The notes beneath the pieces were generated by a model. The model did not search any database. It was not told the DNA's origin and worked only from the letters and a program-made list of their open reading frames with translations. From Sphingomonas sp. 67-36 (lineage in GTDB: Bacteria; Pseudomonadota; Alphaproteobacteria; Sphingomonadales; Sphingomonadaceae), in NCBI GenBank assembly GCA_001897375.1, contig MKSU01000018.1, positions 1-64,000 of the forward strand: a stretch of DNA of 64,000 nucleotides. The letters run 5' to 3'. This document shows positions 7,838-16,973 of the stretch, piece after piece. The translations under genes and the position numbers were made by a program. Each line of letters opens with the position of its first letter. The first letter of the stretch is position 1.

Positions 7838-10489
7838 TCATTCCCCTCCCGGTGCGTTCGGCGCCATGCACGCGCGCGCCGCCGCGATCGCCGCTTCATC
7901 CTGGTCGAGGTCGTGCAGCGCATCGGCCGCGCTGACCACATCGCCTTCCTCGTTTAGCCGCACGGTCAGGCCGGCCGCTTCATCCTCCGCCAGCCACATG
8001 CGCAGATCGTGCTCCAGGCTGTCGATCTGATGCGTCGCGCCGTCGCCGGCGGGATCGTCGAACGCCCCCAGCATCTCGGCGCGCGTGGCGGGCGCGATCG
8101 CGTCGGGCGGATCGATCCGGTCGACCGTGAGCGGTCCGCCTTCCTCTCGCGCCATCCGCTCCGCCTGCGCGCGGCTGGGCGACCACCACAAGGGTTCGCC
8201 GCCATCGCCGCGACTTACGGCATAGAGCGGCTCGAGCGCACGGCCCTCCGCCGCGCTCGACGCCCAATAGCGCTCCATATCCGGCGTCGCATTGCCGATC
8301 GGCGCGGTTTCGCCTATATTGCCGCCTTCCCCCGGGCGGGTAGAGCCGTTCCCGCCATCTTCGGCCAAACGCGCAGATAAGGGCCGGTCGGGGGTTCCCT
8401 TTTCATAAGCCGTCACCAGCCAGTGCTGCGTCTTGCCGTGCCATGTCAGCGCGATCGCAGCCTCATGCGTCGGGCTCTGCAGCTCCAGCCGCTCGCGGCG
8501 AGCGTCGTCGCGCATCACCGCCATATCGGCGATCAGCTGGGGCAGGCGCTCCAGCTCCGCTTCCATCTCGGGATGCTTGGCGAGGATGTGGGCGAGGCCG
8601 TAGCCGCCCTTGAAGTCGCGCGCCGGATCGCCCGCCGCGCCCCATTTCACGTCGATCGGCGCGTCCAGCGCCGGATGCGCGAGCACGCCGGATGCTTCGG
8701 AGATCCTGCCCGCGCGGAGATCGGCGAGCGCGTCCGACCAGCGAGACGGCGCGACGTCGGGCACCGGCGTCCAGTCCGGCTCCGCCGCCTGATCGCCCGC
8801 CATCCGCGTGCGCGGATCGTCGAGGTCGAACGGGATATCGTCGTCGCCGATATCGTCGGCACGCCGGGGGAAACCATCCTCGCGCTGAAAATCCTCCCAG
8901 TCGCGGTTGGCGGCGTCCACCTCGCGCTGCGCCTCGCGCCACGCGACATCGCCGCCTTCATCATCGGGGAAGATGTCCCGGCGCAGCACGGGCGCGCCGT
9001 CACGCGCGCCGCCGACGCGACCGTGCGCCCACTCGATCACATCTTCCGCCGTCCGCCCGCGCAGGAACGGGTTGGCGTCGATCGCCGCCTTCGATAGCAG
9101 CTCATCGATCGGCGTGTCGGCCGCCGCGCGCAGGATCTTCGATGCGCCGCCGGTGCCGGCGAAGTGCATCAGGTACAGGTTGCCCGGTGTCTCCGGCGCG
9201 CCGATGCGGGAAAGGGCGGAGCGATATTCCACGCCCAGCCGGTCCATCACCTTTTCCTGCCACACCGGATGCGTGCGCATCCCGAGCAGGCCGGCGTCGC
9301 CCATGCCTTTCGCCTCGGGCAGATCGCGCGCTACACGCAGCCAGGTGGCGTCGACCACCTGATAACGCCCGGTCGCCGAGGAGCTGCTGCTGCGCGCGGC
9401 ATCGTCGCCGCCGCTTTCCGCGCGGCGCACCTTCAGCTTGAACTGCTCCCACGGATCGGCCGCCCACTGCGCCGCGCCCTCCGCCGAACTGCTCGGGCGC
9501 TGGCGGGGCGCCGGGTTCAGCGGCACGATCCGGTCAATCGCCGACGGCTGTTCGGCCGATGCTGCCTGCACCAGTGCATCGACCTGCGCGGCATATTGCT
9601 CGGTATCGCGGCCGGGGCGGAACGGCGAGGAAGCGACGATCTGATCTTCGCGCTCGAGCGAGCGGGTCGCCGCCTGCTCGGCATCGGTCATCCGGTCCCA
9701 GCCGATCGCCTCGCGCATCTGGCGCGCGAGGTCGCCGGCGGTGCTGGAAACGCGCGGCGCGACCTGCTCGCCGGCTTTCAGCGCGCCACCGAACAGCGCG
9801 CCGGTCCCGGCAGCCAGCGCCAGTTCGCTCGCCACGCTGCCGGGCGTGGTCTCGACGCCACGGCCGGCGCGCTCGATCGCGCGAGATGGCGCCTGCGCGG
9901 CCTCGATCGCGAGGTTGATCCCGGCATCACGCAGAGCGGCCTGCGCGATCGAACGCGCGCCGCCGGCACCGACCAGCATGCCGGCCTGGTTGATCGGATC
10001 GGAGAAGCCGCCGTAGAACTGACCCGCCAGCCAGGGTGCCCAGCCACTTTGCTTCAGGATGCGCTGGCGATCGGCGTCAGCGGCATCGACCGGCGCGGTC
10101 CGCGCGGCGCGGAATGCGGTCGGATCCTTGCCGATATCGGCGAACGCCTTGGGGTCGCGCTTGCGCGCCTCGCCGACGCCCTGCCAGATCGCATCCTCGT
10201 TATAGAATGGCTGGGCGCCCGGCAGCGGCAACCGCCACGAATAACGATCGCTCGCCAGCCCGCGTCGATTGAGTTCGTCGATGATCGTGGCGTAGCCGTC
10301 ATCGACAGCCTTCTGCCGCCGCGCCTCGGCGATCTCGTCCAGACCGGCCGAAGATTTCGCGGCGGTGCTGAATTGCGACCAGACGGAGGGAGGATCGACC
10401 GGGCGGGGGACCCCGGGACCGCGTGGACGCAGCGCGCGATAGGCGTCGGTTGGGGAGTCCAGCGAAAGAAGAGAGGGGCGATCCGTCAC
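7838..10489 (-). CDS. Internal virion protein with lytic transglycosylase and PBECR-type nuclease-like domains
   Basis: 883 residues; GTG start overlapping the upstream TGA (GTGA). Residues 1-340 are helical. About 347-480 carry a soluble lytic transglycosylase-like core (RRAESGGDDAARSSSSSATG, then GRYQVVDATW), with E358 as the likely acid. About 610-700 (DFKGGYGLAHILAKHPEME ... LTWHGKTQHWLVTAYEKGTP) resemble the phage-Barnase-EndoU-ColicinE5/D-RelE-like nucleases found in polyvalent phage proteins. Further on, LYAVSRGDGGEPLWWSPSRA weakly recalls ADP-ribosyltransferase-like sequence. It would be injected with the genome and may locally open peptidoglycan. The nuclease call is inference. Confidence 0.75.
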   Translation of the reverse strand: MTDRPSLLSLDSPTDAYRALRPRGPGVPRPVDPPSVWSQFSTAAKSSAGLDEIAEARRQKAVDDGYATIIDELNRRGLASDRYSWRLPLPGAQPFYNEDAIWQGVGEARKRDPKAFADIGKDPTAFRAARTAPVDAADADRQRILKQSGWAPWLAGQFYGGFSDPINQAGMLVGAGGARSIAQAALRDAGINLAIEAAQAPSRAIERAGRGVETTPGSVASELALAAGTGALFGGALKAGEQVAPRVSSTAGDLARQMREAIGWDRMTDAEQAATRSLEREDQIVASSPFRPGRDTEQYAAQVDALVQAASAEQPSAIDRIVPLNPAPRQRPSSSAEGAAQWAADPWEQFKLKVRRAESGGDDAARSSSSSATGRYQVVDATWLRVARDLPEAKGMGDAGLLGMRTHPVWQEKVMDRLGVEYRSALSRIGAPETPGNLYLMHFAGTGGASKILRAAADTPIDELLSKAAIDANPFLRGRTAEDVIEWAHGRVGGARDGAPVLRRDIFPDDEGGDVAWREAQREVDAANRDWEDFQREDGFPRRADDIGDDDIPFDLDDPRTRMAGDQAAEPDWTPVPDVAPSRWSDALADLRAGRISEASGVLAHPALDAPIDVKWGAAGDPARDFKGGYGLAHILAKHPEMEAELERLPQLIADMAVMRDDARRERLELQSPTHEAAIALTWHGKTQHWLVTAYEKGTPDRPLSARLAEDGGNGSTRPGEGGNIGETAPIGNATPDMERYWASSAAEGRALEPLYAVSRGDGGEPLWWSPSRAQAERMAREEGGPLTVDRIDPPDAIAPATRAEMLGAFDDPAGDGATHQIDSLEHDLRMWLAEDEAAGLTVRLNEEGDVVSAADALHDLDQDEAAIAAARACMAPNAPGGE

Positions 10490-12495
10490 GGCGTGAGCCG
10501 TTTGAGATCGATCACATAGTCCTCGCCGCTGCGATCCTGCACCAATTGTCCGTTGGAACCGCGAAAGCCGTAGCGCCCGTTACCGGTCGCGGTCGGCAAC
10601 AGGCCGAGCAATTCGGTTCTGGTCAATGGTGTCTTGTCGCTCCACACCGGAACGCGACCGCCGGAAGCGCGGGCATAGTCATCGGCTGATGCACGGCTGA
10701 AGCTGCGCAACAGATCGTCCGGCCTGACGCCTTGCGGCACCAGCACCATGCCCTTGGGATGACGCGCGATCCCGCCAGTCGCACCGTTCGGCCCCGGCAT
10801 TCGGCCAAGGACAGTCTCGACTGCCTCCGCAAAACGGCCGGAGTCGTAATGGTCAAGGCCGCTATCTGCGGCGCGTTGGCCGTAGAACGCCCGCGCGGCC
10901 TCGAACACGTCATTGGAATAAGTGCCGTCGATGATGCTCAAAGTGCGCGACCGGCCGAACCACAGGTTGAAATCGCCGCGCGCATCACGCTGGCCGGGCT
11001 TCGGCTTCAGCACCTGCGGCGCCGTCTTCAACGTCTCACCACCCCGCAGCACTTCCCGGGCAACGGATAACGGAAGCTGCGACGCGATGCGGAACGCGCC
11101 GTCGTCGCCGGCGATCTGCCCGGCCGCCGCGCGGATCACCTGCGGATCGCCGAACCCCTGGATCATCTGTAGCGCTTGCAGCTTCTGCTGCGCGCCGCCG
11201 GCAACGAGATCGCGGAAGGTGGGCAGTTCTGTCGGCAGCAACGGCTCGGCTGCCGGGCGACCATAGCGCGCGGCCGCCGCCTTCGCCTGCGCGGCGCGGG
11301 CGCGCATCGATGCCGGGTCGGCCGGATCGATTGGCGCGACCGGCTTGCCCGTCGCGAATTGTGTCGCGAGCAGCGCACCGCCCGGCTGCCCGAGCATTCC
11401 CGCCATCTGCCCGCGAAGATCGGTCAGCCCGGATAGCGTGGATGCTTCCTGCGGCGAGAGGCCGCCATCGTTGCGCTTGGCGGTCAGCGCCGCAATCTGG
11501 CCGTCCAGCTGGGGCAATGTGTCGCCGCGATAGCCGATCGATGCCGCCATCCCGTCGCCCTTTGCGCGAGCGGTGATGGCGGCGGCCTTGTCCCCGATCG
11601 CGTCATATCGTGTCGCAAGATTGTCCCAGTCCTGTGGCCTGCCGGCGCCGGTGTCGAGTTCTGCGCGCCGGGCCTGAAGGTCCTTTTTGGTTTGCTGAAG
11701 CTGCATTGCTGCCTCGGCTTTCGCCGCTGCATCAAGCCGATGGATCTCGATCTTAGCACCACGCCGGAGACGCTCCATCTGCTCGGCCGACAGAATGCCG
11801 TCGAACGCGCCGGTGTCGAGCACCCGCGCGACGCTAGCCGGATCGCGGTCGATCATGCCATTGAAGAAGCCGACCGACACGGCCTCCTCATGCTCGCGGA
11901 TCAGCTTGTCCTTGATGTCGCCCGGCACGCCCTGCAGCGCCTCGATCGACTGGCGGCCAAGGCTCATCTCCTCGGCGAAGGCTTTCGGGTCGGTCTGGCG
12001 ATAGGCGCGATTGGCGGCGACGTCGCGCGCCTCGCCCATGTCGGTGACGATCTTGCCGACGCGGCGACCTTCCTGCCATTGATACTCGCTGGAATTGAAC
12101 CGCGCGCCGAATTCCCCGAGCTGCTCCTGGGCGGAACGAAGCACGCGGCGATCGGTGATGCCGTCGAGGACGCCCTTGCTCTGTTCATCCAGCCACGCGC
12201 GCATCTGGGTGGCATGGCCGGCGCCGCCTGGTGCGGCGTTGTTGCGGGCATCGGTCGACGCGGCGTCAGCCGCCTCCCGCAATTTGGCCAGCTTCGCCGC
12301 GACCGCCGCCGCCTCGCTGTCCGCCGTCTGCTGTCGCTCGATCGCGCGGTCGGTCATGTCGGCGCGGTGCAGGCTGTCCGCCACGCCCACCATGCCCGCG
12401 CCGATGCCGGCGCCGAACGCGGTGGGATCGGCGCGCGCCGGCTGCATCGGCGCGGCCGGGCCGATCTGGCTGTCGTATCCCCGCTCGACCGGCAT
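10486..12495 (-). CDS. Internal virion protein, gp15-like by position
   Basis: 669 residues starting MPVERGYDSQIG. Alanine- and glutamine-rich helices dominate, with coiled-coil-like sequence around 260-290. Its ATG overlaps the preceding stop (TGATG) and its stop overlaps the next gene's GTG. Between the small gp14-like gene and the transglycosylase protein, it takes the place of T7 gp15. No enzymatic motif is seen. Confidence 0.72.
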   Translation of the reverse strand: MPVERGYDSQIGPAAPMQPARADPTAFGAGIGAGMVGVADSLHRADMTDRAIERQQTADSEAAAVAAKLAKLREAADAASTDARNNAAPGGAGHATQMRAWLDEQSKGVLDGITDRRVLRSAQEQLGEFGARFNSSEYQWQEGRRVGKIVTDMGEARDVAANRAYRQTDPKAFAEEMSLGRQSIEALQGVPGDIKDKLIREHEEAVSVGFFNGMIDRDPASVARVLDTGAFDGILSAEQMERLRRGAKIEIHRLDAAAKAEAAMQLQQTKKDLQARRAELDTGAGRPQDWDNLATRYDAIGDKAAAITARAKGDGMAASIGYRGDTLPQLDGQIAALTAKRNDGGLSPQEASTLSGLTDLRGQMAGMLGQPGGALLATQFATGKPVAPIDPADPASMRARAAQAKAAAARYGRPAAEPLLPTELPTFRDLVAGGAQQKLQALQMIQGFGDPQVIRAAAGQIAGDDGAFRIASQLPLSVAREVLRGGETLKTAPQVLKPKPGQRDARGDFNLWFGRSRTLSIIDGTYSNDVFEAARAFYGQRAADSGLDHYDSGRFAEAVETVLGRMPGPNGATGGIARHPKGMVLVPQGVRPDDLLRSFSRASADDYARASGGRVPVWSDKTPLTRTELLGLLPTATGNGRYGFRGSNGQLVQDRSGEDYVIDLKRLTP

Positions 12496-12938
12496 CAGCC
12501 ACGCCTCCGCATCGTGCCCGCGTCCGACGCGCGACGGTCGCTGGCCCAGTCGATCGACTTGGACGCGGCGCCCATCATGCCGGTGAGCAGTGCATTATTG
12601 CCCTGCGCCAGCGCGATATCGCCCTGTGCGCGGGCGGCGCGGGCGCGGCGCGTCGCCTGCTGGCGCGCCTGCAGCGCGTCGAACGCGGCGTTGATCTGGC
12701 TTTCCGCCAGCGCGTCGAGCGCGCTGCCGCTGCCCATCGTGAAGCCGTTCGCGCCCTGCGCCGCCACCTGCTGGCCGATCGCCTGCCGCGCCGCCGCGCG
12801 GATCCGCGCTTCCTCCGCGACGCCCGCGCTCTCCTCCTCGATCGCGGCGTTATAGGCCGCGTCACGATTGTATTTTCCGGCCTCATAGCCCGCGATGCCC
12901 TGGACGACATTGCCGGCGATCTGCGTCAGGTCAGCCAC
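12495..12938 (-). CDS. Small internal virion protein, gp14-like by position
   Basis: 147 residues. The GTG at 12938 is chosen because it follows a strong GGGAGGA ribosome site and lies two bases after the preceding stop; longer frames lack both. The sequence is helical and alanine-rich (AAYNAAIEEESAGVAEEARI ... ALAESQINAAFDALQARQQ), like small ejection proteins of podoviruses. It is coupled to the larger ejection gene downstream. Confidence 0.7.
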   Translation of the reverse strand: MADLTQIAGNVVQGIAGYEAGKYNRDAAYNAAIEEESAGVAEEARIRAAARQAIGQQVAAQGANGFTMGSGSALDALAESQINAAFDALQARQQATRRARAARAQGDIALAQGNNALLTGMMGAASKSIDWASDRRASDAGTMRRRG

Positions 12939-12940
12939 CG

Positions 12941-13390
12941 TCAGTCCTCCCTGATCCGCTCGAACAGCACATGCGTCTCCGATCGCGCGCCGAAGCAGCG
13001 CAGCACATGCGCGGCCTGCAGCCCCACCAGCCGCGCCCACACGCATTCCGCCGGCACCTCCGCGCGCACGATCGCCTCGATCCGGCGCAATGGGCTTTCC
13101 GCGATCCGGCGCCGGGCAAAGCGGGTGACGGCGAGGTGCGCGGCGCCGACACCCTCCGCGAGGATCGCCCAGGCCACCGCCTGCCGTTCAGGGAAGGTCT
13201 CGCGCAGCCCGACGCACGCGGCGATCCGATCGTCGTGCCGCACCGTCCACGCCTCGCCCGGGCCGGCCGCCAGTTCCTCCGCTTCCTCGATCGACATGTC
13301 GCGCTCGATGCCGAGCTGCACGCGCTGCGACACCTGCCGCTGGATATCGATCGCATCGGCCGCGATCATCGGCATGATCGTGACCGTCAC
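12941..13390 (-). CDS. GNAT-like phage protein, gp13-like
   Basis: 149 residues with a GTG start overlapping the preceding TGA (GTGA). The pattern AWTVRHDDRIAACVGL followed by RQAVAWAILAEGVG is typical of small GNAT-fold phage proteins in the T7 gp13 position, between tail tubular B and the internal proteins. T7 gp13 is needed for correct internal-core assembly, and enzymatic acetylation is not established. Role inferred from position and fold-like pattern. Confidence 0.65.
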   Translation of the reverse strand: MTVTIMPMIAADAIDIQRQVSQRVQLGIERDMSIEEAEELAAGPGEAWTVRHDDRIAACVGLRETFPERQAVAWAILAEGVGAAHLAVTRFARRRIAESPLRRIEAIVRAEVPAECVWARLVGLQAAHVLRCFGARSETHVLFERIRED

Positions 13391-15603
13391 GACGTCACCG
13401 CCAGCGTCGGCATAGCGGCGACGACGGTCGCGGGCAGCGGGGCGCTGCTCTCGAACACCGCCTGCCCGTTGCGGTCCCACCCGCCGGAAACGGCGCGCTC
13501 GGTATCGCCGGTGAACAGCGGCACGGGCGCGTCCATATATTCGCTGCTCGCGCGATCGACCAGATTGTCGAGCTTGCCGCCCATCGCCCCGATGCGGATG
13601 CCGGTGGTGGCGATCAGGCGCAGCACCATCTTCACCAGCCGCTGGCGAACGCCCTGCGTCGATTGCCCGCCGGGAAGCTGCGGGCGCAGCGTGGTGACGC
13701 GCGCGGTATAGGGCATCCCCACGGTGAGGCGGTATGCGCGATCCGCCGGCACCGCCGACACCGGCAGGTCGAACGATCCGTCCGCCTCCACGATGATGCC
13801 GGGCACGACGCCGCCCGCCGCCAGCACCGCCACCGCCTGCCCGGCGAGATGCGTCGCCCCGGAGAAGTGCGTCTGGCCGGCCGCCGCCATCACGGTCAGC
13901 CCGCTGTCAACGAAGAACGCATCCTCGATCGGATCGTCATCGTCGCGCCAGTTCGCCATTCGCTCCACCCAGCGCGAGCCATCCGGACGCTCGACCAGCA
14001 CCCACAGCGCATCCTGCGTGCCGGACGCGTCGGCGACGCACACCGCCGACAGGATATCGCCGCCGCCGTGGCGGATCCGCGCGAAGCCCTTGATTTCTTG
14101 TTCCGGCGCGTGCGGATGGACGACGAGCTGGCCATCGCCGCGCACGCCGATCAGCAGCTCCTCCGGTTCCTTCTGGAACGTCAGTTGCCGAATGCCGCCC
14201 TTCGTGATGTGCCGGCACCACACCGTCATGTTCGCGGCCTGATAGCGGTCGCGCGCGAAATCATATTCGGCCTGGCGCAGCTTGCGCCCGGCGCGCTGGA
14301 CGAACACGCCGGTGGTGCCGATCTGCACCGGGAAGACGCGCTCGCTGCCGTAGAAGCTCTGCGGCACTGCCTCGATATTGTCGCCGGCGATCGCCTGCGC
14401 CTGGTTGATCGCGCCGATCGCGATCTCCCGACTGGCGGAGCCGACGATCAGCTTGCGGTCGCCGATCGCCCACAGCACCGGATCCTCCGTCGAAAGCGTG
14501 CGGCGAAACGCCATGTCGGCCGCCAGCGTCCCGCTCGAGGTGTACGCCTGGTGATTGAGGTAGTCGCCGGCGACCGATGCCAGCAGCTCGCGATCCTTGA
14601 AATGCGCCAGCCGCCCGGCGAAGGCGATGACGACGCTGGGCCAGCCCGCCGCCGCGCTGAACGCGCCATGCGCCCAGCGGAAGGTGGGAACGGTCATCAC
14701 CCCATCGGGCAAGGTGCGGGTGACGGTCGCGGTCGCGCTCAATCCGTCCGGCGAAACGGCGGTGATCGTCACCATGCCGAAGCGATCGTGGCGATAGGTC
14801 CACTGGACGCCGAACGGCCCGTTGTCGTTCACGTCCTTCAGGTCCTGGCCGTCCCATTCGGTGCCGGCGGTGTGGATCGGCTGCACCGTGCCCGTGGTGC
14901 CGGCGCTGGCGGCGGTATAGGCTTTGCCGTCCGATCGGCGGATCATCCCCACCGTGATGCCCTTGGTCTGGGTGTCCCAGGCGGGGATGGTCGAGAAATC
15001 CGCCGCCTCGATGCGGAACGGCGCGCCGACATGGCCGGGCAGGAAGATCGGCGCGTTGCTGGCGATCGTCACCACGCCGTTCGTCCCGCTCGCGGTCACC
15101 GTCTTCGCCTCGTCGGTATTGGCATCGGCGAATGGCCCCTTGGTCAGCGGAGCGACGTCATAGACGAAGGTGGTGGCGGAGGTGCGCGTCAGCCGCGCCG
15201 GCGGATGGCCGGGATGGTCGAGGTACAGGCGATCGAACGATTGCTGGACCGAGATGAACGGCGCTTCCGCCGCCGAATAGGGCACCGCCACTTCATAGGG
15301 CACGCCCGGCGCCGTCTCGATCCGCTCGTCGTTGGTGTAGAAACGGAGCACGCCGTCGCTCCACTCGATCACATAATCCTGCGTCAGGTTGAAGCGGAAC
15401 TGGGACAGCCAGCCCGCGCCATCACGCGCCGGCCGGATCGCCTCGAAACCGGGGCGCTTGACGATCGCGCCCTCCACGGTCGGGATGAAGTTCTCCGCCT
15501 CGGCGACGCCGACCTGATAGATCGCGGTATCGACACGCCCGCCCATTCGGGGCGAAAGCTCGCCGCCGTTGAAGCTGGTCGCGATCGCGCGCTGCAATGT
15601 CAC
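13387..15603 (-). CDS. Tail tubular protein B-like (tail nozzle)
   Basis: 738 residues, GTG start overlapping the upstream stop (GTGA). The N-terminus TSFNGGELSPRMGGRVD followed by ENFIPTVEGAIVKRPGFEA is characteristic of podoviral tail nozzle proteins. The remainder is beta-rich with Y, F and W patches, as expected for a propeller-like nozzle. It lies directly after tail tubular A. A longer frame upstream is only a shadow over the tail tubular A gene. The length fits T7 gp12 (about 790). Confidence 0.8.
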   Translation of the reverse strand: MTLQRAIATSFNGGELSPRMGGRVDTAIYQVGVAEAENFIPTVEGAIVKRPGFEAIRPARDGAGWLSQFRFNLTQDYVIEWSDGVLRFYTNDERIETAPGVPYEVAVPYSAAEAPFISVQQSFDRLYLDHPGHPPARLTRTSATTFVYDVAPLTKGPFADANTDEAKTVTASGTNGVVTIASNAPIFLPGHVGAPFRIEAADFSTIPAWDTQTKGITVGMIRRSDGKAYTAASAGTTGTVQPIHTAGTEWDGQDLKDVNDNGPFGVQWTYRHDRFGMVTITAVSPDGLSATATVTRTLPDGVMTVPTFRWAHGAFSAAAGWPSVVIAFAGRLAHFKDRELLASVAGDYLNHQAYTSSGTLAADMAFRRTLSTEDPVLWAIGDRKLIVGSASREIAIGAINQAQAIAGDNIEAVPQSFYGSERVFPVQIGTTGVFVQRAGRKLRQAEYDFARDRYQAANMTVWCRHITKGGIRQLTFQKEPEELLIGVRGDGQLVVHPHAPEQEIKGFARIRHGGGDILSAVCVADASGTQDALWVLVERPDGSRWVERMANWRDDDDPIEDAFFVDSGLTVMAAAGQTHFSGATHLAGQAVAVLAAGGVVPGIIVEADGSFDLPVSAVPADRAYRLTVGMPYTARVTTLRPQLPGGQSTQGVRQRLVKMVLRLIATTGIRIGAMGGKLDNLVDRASSEYMDAPVPLFTGDTERAVSGGWDRNGQAVFESSAPLPATVVAAMPTLAVTS

Positions 15604-16208
15604 GGCCAGATGAACCCGTTGCTGTCCACCCGCTCCGGCACGCCGCCGCGCGACAATTCCCATGTGCCGGGTTCGAACGGCACCGGCGGGTTCTCGCGCG
15701 CATCTACCCGCTTCGCCTCGCGCAGCGCCGCCAGATATTTGCGCTCTGCAATCTGGACGCGGCCGGTGTCGCCGGTGATGCGGTCGGCGATCTGCCAGGC
15801 GACGCGCATCGCGAACACCTTGGCGAACATCGCGTCCCATTCGGCCGGCTCGGGCACATCGACCAGGTAACGGATGCGCAGCGGGGCAGGGGCGCTGGAG
15901 AGGATGAACGGCCCCTCCAGCTGATAGTCCGCTCGCCGGTAGCCCAGCACCTCCACCAGCCGCAAGCTGGTCGCCGGCAACCGGTACACTGCTGCATAGG
16001 GGCTGGCATCCTGCCCGGCGACCTGCGCGAGCACCGCGCGGCGCATCGCGAAATTCCATGTATGGTCGCGGATCGCCGCCTGCCGCTCCACATCCCAGAC
16101 CGCCTTCACCGATCGCGAAAGATGCGTGTCGTCGTCCGGCGAGCGCAGCTGGTCATCCTCGCCCAGCGAGGAGGCGGCCAGATTGGCGATGGTGACGAAA
16201 TCCGCCAC
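15600..16208 (-). CDS. Tail tubular protein A-like (adaptor)
   Basis: 202 residues starting MADFVTIANLAASSLGEDD. The opening NLAASSLGE, the conserved central DHTWNFAMRRAVLAQ and the later YRLPATSLRLVEVLGY match gp11-type adaptors, which join portal and nozzle. Size is normal for the family (about 196 in T7). It overlaps the nozzle gene's GTG. Confidence 0.82.
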   Translation of the reverse strand: MADFVTIANLAASSLGEDDQLRSPDDDTHLSRSVKAVWDVERQAAIRDHTWNFAMRRAVLAQVAGQDASPYAAVYRLPATSLRLVEVLGYRRADYQLEGPFILSSAPAPLRIRYLVDVPEPAEWDAMFAKVFAMRVAWQIADRITGDTGRVQIAERKYLAALREAKRVDARENPPVPFEPGTWELSRGGVPERVDSNGFIWP

Positions 16209-16218
16209 GCCGCGCGCG

Positions 16219-16416
16219 TCAGGCCATCGGCCAGGGCAGGTTGAAGATCTTGGCGCGCAGATTGTCGATCATCACCATCGCATCGCCGCGCGTCATCTTC
16301 GTGAAGTCGACGTTCAGCTCCATCGCGTCCGAACCGGCGATGGCGGTGCCGGCCGCGACGGTGATGTCCTTCAGGTTCGGCTTGCCGCGCGTGACGGTGA
16401 GTTTCACTTGAGCCAT
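16219..16416 (-). CDS. Small phage structural-region protein, unknown
   Basis: 65 residues starting MAQVKLTVTRGKPNLKDITV, ending in PWPMA. It is compact and mixed alpha/beta. It lies between the hairpin after the capsid genes and tail tubular A. Nothing like it is recognised; a minor virion or assembly role is possible from position. Confidence 0.6.
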   Translation of the reverse strand: MAQVKLTVTRGKPNLKDITVAAGTAIAGSDAMELNVDFTKMTRGDAMVMIDNLRAKIFNLPWPMA

Positions 16417-16447
16417 CGGCCATGTCCCTCGGGGCTGGAAAGGGGAT

Positions 16448-16476
16448 GCCGGGCGGCGATTACGGCGCCGCCCGGC
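16448..16476 (-). terminator. Strong hairpin after capsid genes, terminator or processing site
   Basis: GCCGGGCGGCG (16448-16458) and CGCCGCCCGGC (16466-16476) form a perfect 11-bp stem with a 7-base loop. It lies in the 114-bp gap downstream of the capsid and fibre-like genes. In the leftward transcript it is followed by ATCCCCTTTCC, only a weak U tract, so partial termination or mRNA 3'-end protection is more likely than full stop. Confidence 0.55.
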
Positions 16477-16530
16477 CTCGGTCGGCCCCAGCGCCCCCGC
16501 TGGTTCCGGCCCGAGATGTCGAGGCGAACG

Positions 16531-16971
16531 TCAGTTCGCGATCGTATATTCCATGAAGAACGCCGCCACCGTGGCCGCCGCGATCGACGCGACGCCCACC
16601 GTCAGCCAGATATCTTCATCGACCGAGGCCGGCGCGAGCACCGCCGATGCCGCCTTCGGCCCGAGCGAGGTCGGCGTGTCGACGGCGGTGAGCGTCTTGG
16701 CGTTGACGTACTTCGTCGGGGCGGCCGTGGTGCCCACCGAAAGGGTGGCGGTGCCCATCGTCGTATCGGTGTTGCCGATGATCGACTGCAGCAGCGCGCC
16801 CTGCGGCAGCTTGCCCAGGTACAGCCGGTCGCCGATATTGAGGATCGTCGTCGGCTTTGTCGCGCGCGTGCGGCGCTTCTTTGCGCCGACGATGCGGCCG
16901 TCGAGCTTCTTGGGGGGCTTCTGCGTGCCGTCCGGGCCGCCGACGAATTCCAGCGCATAAAGGTCCGCCAT
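16531..16971 (-). CDS. Possible capsid decoration/head-fibre-like protein
   Basis: 146 residues starting MADLYALEFVGGPDGTQKPP. A basic stretch (KKLDGRIVGAKKRRTRATKP) is followed by LNIGDRLYLGKLPQGALLQS and beta-rich sequence to the end. It starts two bases after the capsid stop and shares its transcript, like head decoration or fibre genes. It ends before the 11-bp hairpin. Role inferred from position only. Confidence 0.6.
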   Translation of the reverse strand: MADLYALEFVGGPDGTQKPPKKLDGRIVGAKKRRTRATKPTTILNIGDRLYLGKLPQGALLQSIIGNTDTTMGTATLSVGTTAAPTKYVNAKTLTAVDTPTSLGPKAASAVLAPASVDEDIWLTVGVASIAAATVAAFFMEYTIAN

Positions 16972-16973
16972 GA

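Noticed and set aside
13387-16059. 890-codon frame for the tail nozzle gene
   Set aside because: The first about 150 codons overlap tail tubular A and look random; the GTG at 15603 with GTGA overlap is the better start.
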